From Arsenicibacter sp965247375 (GTDB lineage Bacteria > Bacteroidota > Bacteroidia > Cytophagales > Spirosomataceae): a stretch of 64,000 bases of DNA. This document shows positions 61,431 through 64,000 of this stretch, piece after piece. Below the pieces are notes generated by a model, which was not told the DNA's origin, searched no databases, and worked only from the letters and a program-made list of their open reading frames with translations. The position numbers were made by a program, and so were the translations under genes. How positions within the stretch are numbered: the first letter of the stretch is position 1; every line of letters starts with the position of its first letter. Location of the stretch: NCBI GenBank assembly GCA_965247375.1, contig CBDFHU010000113.1, positions 62,001 to 126,000 on the forward strand. The letters are read 5' to 3'.

Positions 61431-62522
61431 ATGTCACAGAAGATTTTCTCACCGGCGCAGCTTGGCAGTATCACGCTGAGCAACCACCTTGTTATGGCGC
61501 CTATGACCCGTAACCGTGCCACTACAGATCACGAAGTAACTGACATCATGGCTACTTACTATGCCCAGCGGGCGTCGGCAGGGCTCCTGATCACCGAAGG
61601 CGTTGCACCATCGCCGAACGGTAACGGGTATGCACGGGTTCCGGGCTTGTACACCCCTTCGCAGGTAACCGGCTGGCAAACGGTTACGGACGCTGTACAC
61701 GCCAAAGGCGGTAAAATCTTCGCGCAGTTGATGCACACCGGCCGTATTGGTCATCCGGCAAACATGCACGCCGGTGGCAAAGTCGTAGCACCGTCGGCCA
61801 TCGCCGCAGCCGGTGACATTTATACGGATACCGAAGGCATGCAGCCACAACCAACGCCGGAAGCCATGACAACCGAAGCCGTTCAGGCGACCGTTGCTGA
61901 GTTTGTGCAGGCCGCTCAAAACGCCATTGAAGCCGGTTTCGACGGCGTAGAAATTCACGGTGCCAACGGCTATCTCGTTGAGCAGTTTATCCGCCCGACA
62001 TCAAATACCCGTAATGACCAATACGGTGGCAGCACCGAAAACTTCGCCCGCTTTGCGCTCGAAATTGCGCAGGCAACCGCCGAAAAAATCGGCAAGGACA
62101 AAGTCGGCATCCGGTTATCGCCCTACGGTGTCTTTAACGACATGCCGTATTCCGCAGACTATGACGTTATTTACGCCTACTTGGCCGAGCAGCTAAATCC
62201 GTTTGTTACCTACCTCCACCTGGTTGACCATACCTCAATGGGCGCACCGGCTGTGGATCCGGCGATTGTCGATACCATCCGCGCGACGTTTACAGGAACT
62301 TTGATACTGAGCGGCGGCTACGACCTGGCCCGCGCCGAAGCCACATTACAGGCCGGTAAAGCTGACCTGATTGCCTTTGGCCGTCCGTTCCTCGCCAATC
62401 CTGATCTGGTTGAGCGGCTGCAAACCGGCGCTTCGCTTAATCACCCTGACTTCGGCACATTCTATACACCAGGCACCAAAGGATACACGGATTATCCAGC
62501 CCTGGAAGAAGTTGAAGCCTAA
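61431..62522 (+). CDS. Old Yellow Enzyme family alkene reductase
   Basis: A 363-residue FMN-dependent TIM-barrel reductase. Blocks include FSPAQLGSITLSNHLVMAPM, LITEGVAPSPNGNGY, FAQLMHTGRIGHP, DGVEIHGANGYLVEQFIRP with the substrate-binding His and Asn, and AFGRPFLANPDLVERL near the C-terminus. It reduces activated C=C bonds with NADPH, often induced by reactive electrophiles or oxidants. It follows an ArsR-type regulator and ends in a strong terminator. NemA-like enzymes are the closest functional match. Confidence 0.93.
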   Translation: MSQKIFSPAQLGSITLSNHLVMAPMTRNRATTDHEVTDIMATYYAQRASAGLLITEGVAPSPNGNGYARVPGLYTPSQVTGWQTVTDAVHAKGGKIFAQLMHTGRIGHPANMHAGGKVVAPSAIAAAGDIYTDTEGMQPQPTPEAMTTEAVQATVAEFVQAAQNAIEAGFDGVEIHGANGYLVEQFIRPTSNTRNDQYGGSTENFARFALEIAQATAEKIGKDKVGIRLSPYGVFNDMPYSADYDVIYAYLAEQLNPFVTYLHLVDHTSMGAPAVDPAIVDTIRATFTGTLILSGGYDLARAEATLQAGKADLIAFGRPFLANPDLVERLQTGASLNHPDFGTFYTPGTKGYTDYPALEEVEA

Positions 62523-62532
62523 ACTGCTGTCC

Positions 62533-62567
62533 TCCGGCTGCTCTCACAGGCAGCCGGATTTTTTTTT
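62533..62567 (+). terminator. Terminator of the alkene reductase gene
   Basis: A 9-bp stem (TCCGGCTGC 62533-62541 with 62550-62558) and an 8-base loop are followed by nine T residues, a textbook rho-independent terminator. Confidence 0.92.
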
Positions 62568-62576
62568 GCAGATCAC

Positions 62577-62617
62577 TTGTCTTTTTATTTTTCTCAAATA
62601 ACTTTGCATTACAAAGT
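62577..62617 (+). promoter_or_regulatory. Promoter and operator-like repeat of the DoxX-like gene
   Basis: TTG (62577-62579), a 19-base spacer and TAACTTTG (62599-62606) match the Bacteroidota promoter. The -7 box overlaps the inverted repeat ACTTTG-CATTA-CAAAGT (62601-62617). The same repeat, with a different spacer, occurs at 63448-63464 before the next gene. Confidence 0.65.
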
Positions 62618-62640
62618 ACTTTAAGATCAACATAAAGACT

Positions 62641-63363
62641 ATGCCCATTTCGACAACTCTTGACCGGCTTCATCCCTTAGTGAAGCAAAACAGGTGGTTC
62701 TGGTATTTTACGGTCTTTTGCCGGATTGCTCTGGCGGCAGGCTTTTTACCATCGGGGTTTGTCAAGATTATGGGCGAGCGGTTCACGTCGCTGTCGGTGA
62801 ATCACCCGATGGGGCATTACCTGGAAGCATTGCATAAAACAGGCTTCTATTATCCGTTTATCGGTGTGCTACAGATGACAGCCGCCTCTTTCCTGCTGAT
62901 CCCGCGCCTGGCCACCATCGGCGCATTAATTTATTTACCCATCATCTTGAATATATGTGTGTTATCAGTAGCTGTCCGGTTCGACGGCTCTCTGCTGACA
63001 TCACCGTTAATGGTGCTGGCGAACCTGTACCTCCTGTGCTGGGACTACGATAAGCTGAAATACATTTTCCCCTTCAACCGGCTGCCGGAACCGGAGGTCA
63101 GGCCTGCCGCAAAGGCAACCTTCCGCACCTTCCCGTTACGGTTTTTCGCTGGTGTAGCGGCAACTGTTATTCTGCTGGCGTTCCTGCTGCTGACCGGCTT
63201 TGACCTGAAACCACGTAACCACACCCGGGACTGTCTGACGCAGTGTGCTGGCAGTGCTAACCCACAGGCCTGCGAGGAGTTCTGCGACTGTATCCACCGG
63301 CAGGGGCGTCCGCTCGATGAGTGTCTGGCCATCTATCACCGGCAGGGATCCGGAAAAAAATAG
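62641..63363 (+). CDS. DoxX-like membrane protein with cysteine-rich tail
   Basis: A 240-residue inner-membrane protein with a DoxX-type four-helix core (FWYFTVFCRIALAAGFLPSG, FYYPFIGVLQMTAASFLLIP, ALIYLPIILNICVLSVAV, and one near LMVLANLYLLCWDY) and a further helix at about 175-195 (FAGVAATVILLAFLLLTGF). The final 45 residues hold six cysteines (CLTQCAGSANPQACEEFCDC, and one in LDEC), presumably facing the periplasm, which is unusual for DoxX proteins and suggests a disulfide or metal site. The function is unknown. Confidence 0.75.
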   Translation: MPISTTLDRLHPLVKQNRWFWYFTVFCRIALAAGFLPSGFVKIMGERFTSLSVNHPMGHYLEALHKTGFYYPFIGVLQMTAASFLLIPRLATIGALIYLPIILNICVLSVAVRFDGSLLTSPLMVLANLYLLCWDYDKLKYIFPFNRLPEPEVRPAAKATFRTFPLRFFAGVAATVILLAFLLLTGFDLKPRNHTRDCLTQCAGSANPQACEEFCDCIHRQGRPLDECLAIYHRQGSGKK

Positions 63364-63447
63364 CCGGCTGTGCAATTGATATAGCTTTTTGAGATTCCCT
63401 GAATGAAGCCTGGCACCTCCTGCCTGAGCGTAAACAACAAGCCACTT

Positions 63448-63464
63448 ACTTTGAAAATCAAAGT
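63448..63464. promoter_or_regulatory. Second copy of the ACTTTG-N5-CAAAGT repeat
   Basis: ACTTTG-AAAAT-CAAAGT repeats the arms of the site at 62601-62617. It overlaps a -7-like TTACTTTG and lies 18 bases upstream of the ATG at 63483. Confidence 0.6.
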
Positions 63465-63482
63465 TCTTTTTTTACTACTTAA

Positions 63483-63845
63483 ATGAAGTATGAACCAATA
63501 AACCAAATGAATATGTACCATCAGGATGCGTTTAATCGGGTCAACCGGAAATCAGTGAGTATCCGGGCTCTAATCGGTGCAGGAATCGGTCTGGCCGTAA
63601 TCAGTCTTTTTCTGTCGGGGGTAAAGCACCCGCGTCCGGAATGGGGTGATTACTGGATGGTGAAGCCGTTGATTATTGTTCCGCTGGCAGGCGCCGCCGG
63701 CGGTATTTTTTCCGCCTTCATGGACTTTTTTACGCGTCTGAATGGCTGGAACAAACTGCTTGCCCGGTTTATCAGTGTACTGGCAGGTCTTATTGGTTTA
63801 TGGTTAGGTATTGTTCTGGGACTAAACGGCACACTATGGCACTAA
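63483..63845 (+). CDS. Small membrane protein of unknown function
   Basis: A 120-residue protein with three hydrophobic helices: ALIGAGIGLAVISLFLSG, PLIIVPLAGAAGGIFSAFM, and ISVLAGLIGLWLGIVLGL. The N-terminal 20 residues are polar (YHQDAFNRVNRKS). Close relatives in Cytophagales carry the name potassium transporter KefB, which is not supported by any transporter motif here. It shares an operator-like repeat with the preceding gene. Confidence 0.72.
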   Translation: MKYEPINQMNMYHQDAFNRVNRKSVSIRALIGAGIGLAVISLFLSGVKHPRPEWGDYWMVKPLIIVPLAGAAGGIFSAFMDFFTRLNGWNKLLARFISVLAGLIGLWLGIVLGLNGTLWH

Positions 63846-63859
63846 AAAACAGCTAAACA

Positions 63860-63876
63860 GTCGCTTACGCAGCGAC
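63860..63876. terminator. Short hairpin after the last gene
   Basis: GTCGCT (63860-63865) and AGCGAC (63871-63876) pair around TACGC. A second 8-bp dyad, CCGGAACA/TGTTCCGG (63894-63901 and 63922-63929), follows. No T-run is seen. Confidence 0.4.
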
Positions 63877-63938
63877 GGACTCCCTGTACCCATCCGGAAC
63901 ACGTTTATAACGGGGCTTTTATGTTCCGGAGACGTACC

Positions 63939-64000
63939 AAAAACGGCCTGCGGCCCGTAAACTGACTTGATAAACAAGACGGTTCACGGGCCGCAGGCCG
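63939..64000 (-). terminator. Strong hairpin at the right edge
   Basis: A 15-bp perfect stem, CGGCCTGCGGCCCGT (63944-63958) with 63986-64000, encloses 27 bases. On the minus strand it is followed by GTTTTTGG, so it probably terminates a minus-strand gene beyond the window. Confidence 0.65.

Overview
The window looks like chromosomal DNA from a member of Bacteroidota, most likely order Cytophagales (Spirosoma/Larkinella-like). The evidence is a SusC/SusD pair run by an ECF sigma factor and FecR, a type IX secretion C-terminal signal, several Bacteroidota-type -7 boxes (TAnnTTTG), many signal-peptide or lipoprotein hydrolases, and moderately high GC with very frequent CCGG. I saw no rRNA, tRNA, CRISPR array, prophage or intact insertion sequence.

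Layout. 0-4.7 kb: a truncated secreted protein, a hicBA toxin-antitoxin pair directly upstream of ffh, then an AT-rich two-gene islet (OLD-like AAA ATPase plus a small cysteine-rich protein with a PD-(D/E)XK-like motif). The islet is bordered by short direct repeats and is the best candidate for an undescribed (possibly defence) system. 4.7-12.6 kb: nuoL-nuoM without other complex I genes, a small conserved protein, a BatD-like gene overlapping aroC, and a glycosyltransferase. 12.6-24.7 kb: ABC exporter, carboxylesterase divergent from a Nudix-type regulator, cupin plus P1 peptidase operon, an aminotransferase-fold protein that seems to lack the PLP lysine, a propeller lactonase, quinone oxidoreductase, tcdA and a TatD hydrolase.

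24.8-41.9 kb is rich in exported proteins: M14 peptidase, a ThuA/sugar-dehydrogenase/PKD/cytochrome c fusion, a surface-repeat protein, DUF6265 and DUF4105 proteins, a periplasmic molybdenum aldehyde oxidoreductase operon (paoABC-like), a DPP4-like peptidase and a class A beta-lactamase. Two intergenic regions here carry a family of palindromic REP-like repeats.

42-49.3 kb: a T9SS cargo protein, an alpha/beta hydrolase, a DUF2306 protein, two adjacent genes broken by three +1 homopolymer frameshifts within 0.82 kb (recent decay or consensus errors), a lipoprotein and an LD-carboxypeptidase. 49.3-58.8 kb is a glycan-uptake locus: ECF sigma factor divergent from fecR-susC-susD-glycoside hydrolase. 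SusC carries the N-terminal signalling domain, so substrate binding is probably relayed through FecR to the sigma factor. 58.9-64 kb: single-domain response regulator, fatty-acid desaturase, an ArsR regulator upstream of an Old Yellow Enzyme, a DoxX-like protein and a small membrane protein, the last two sharing an operator-like inverted repeat. The right edge ends in a strong hairpin.
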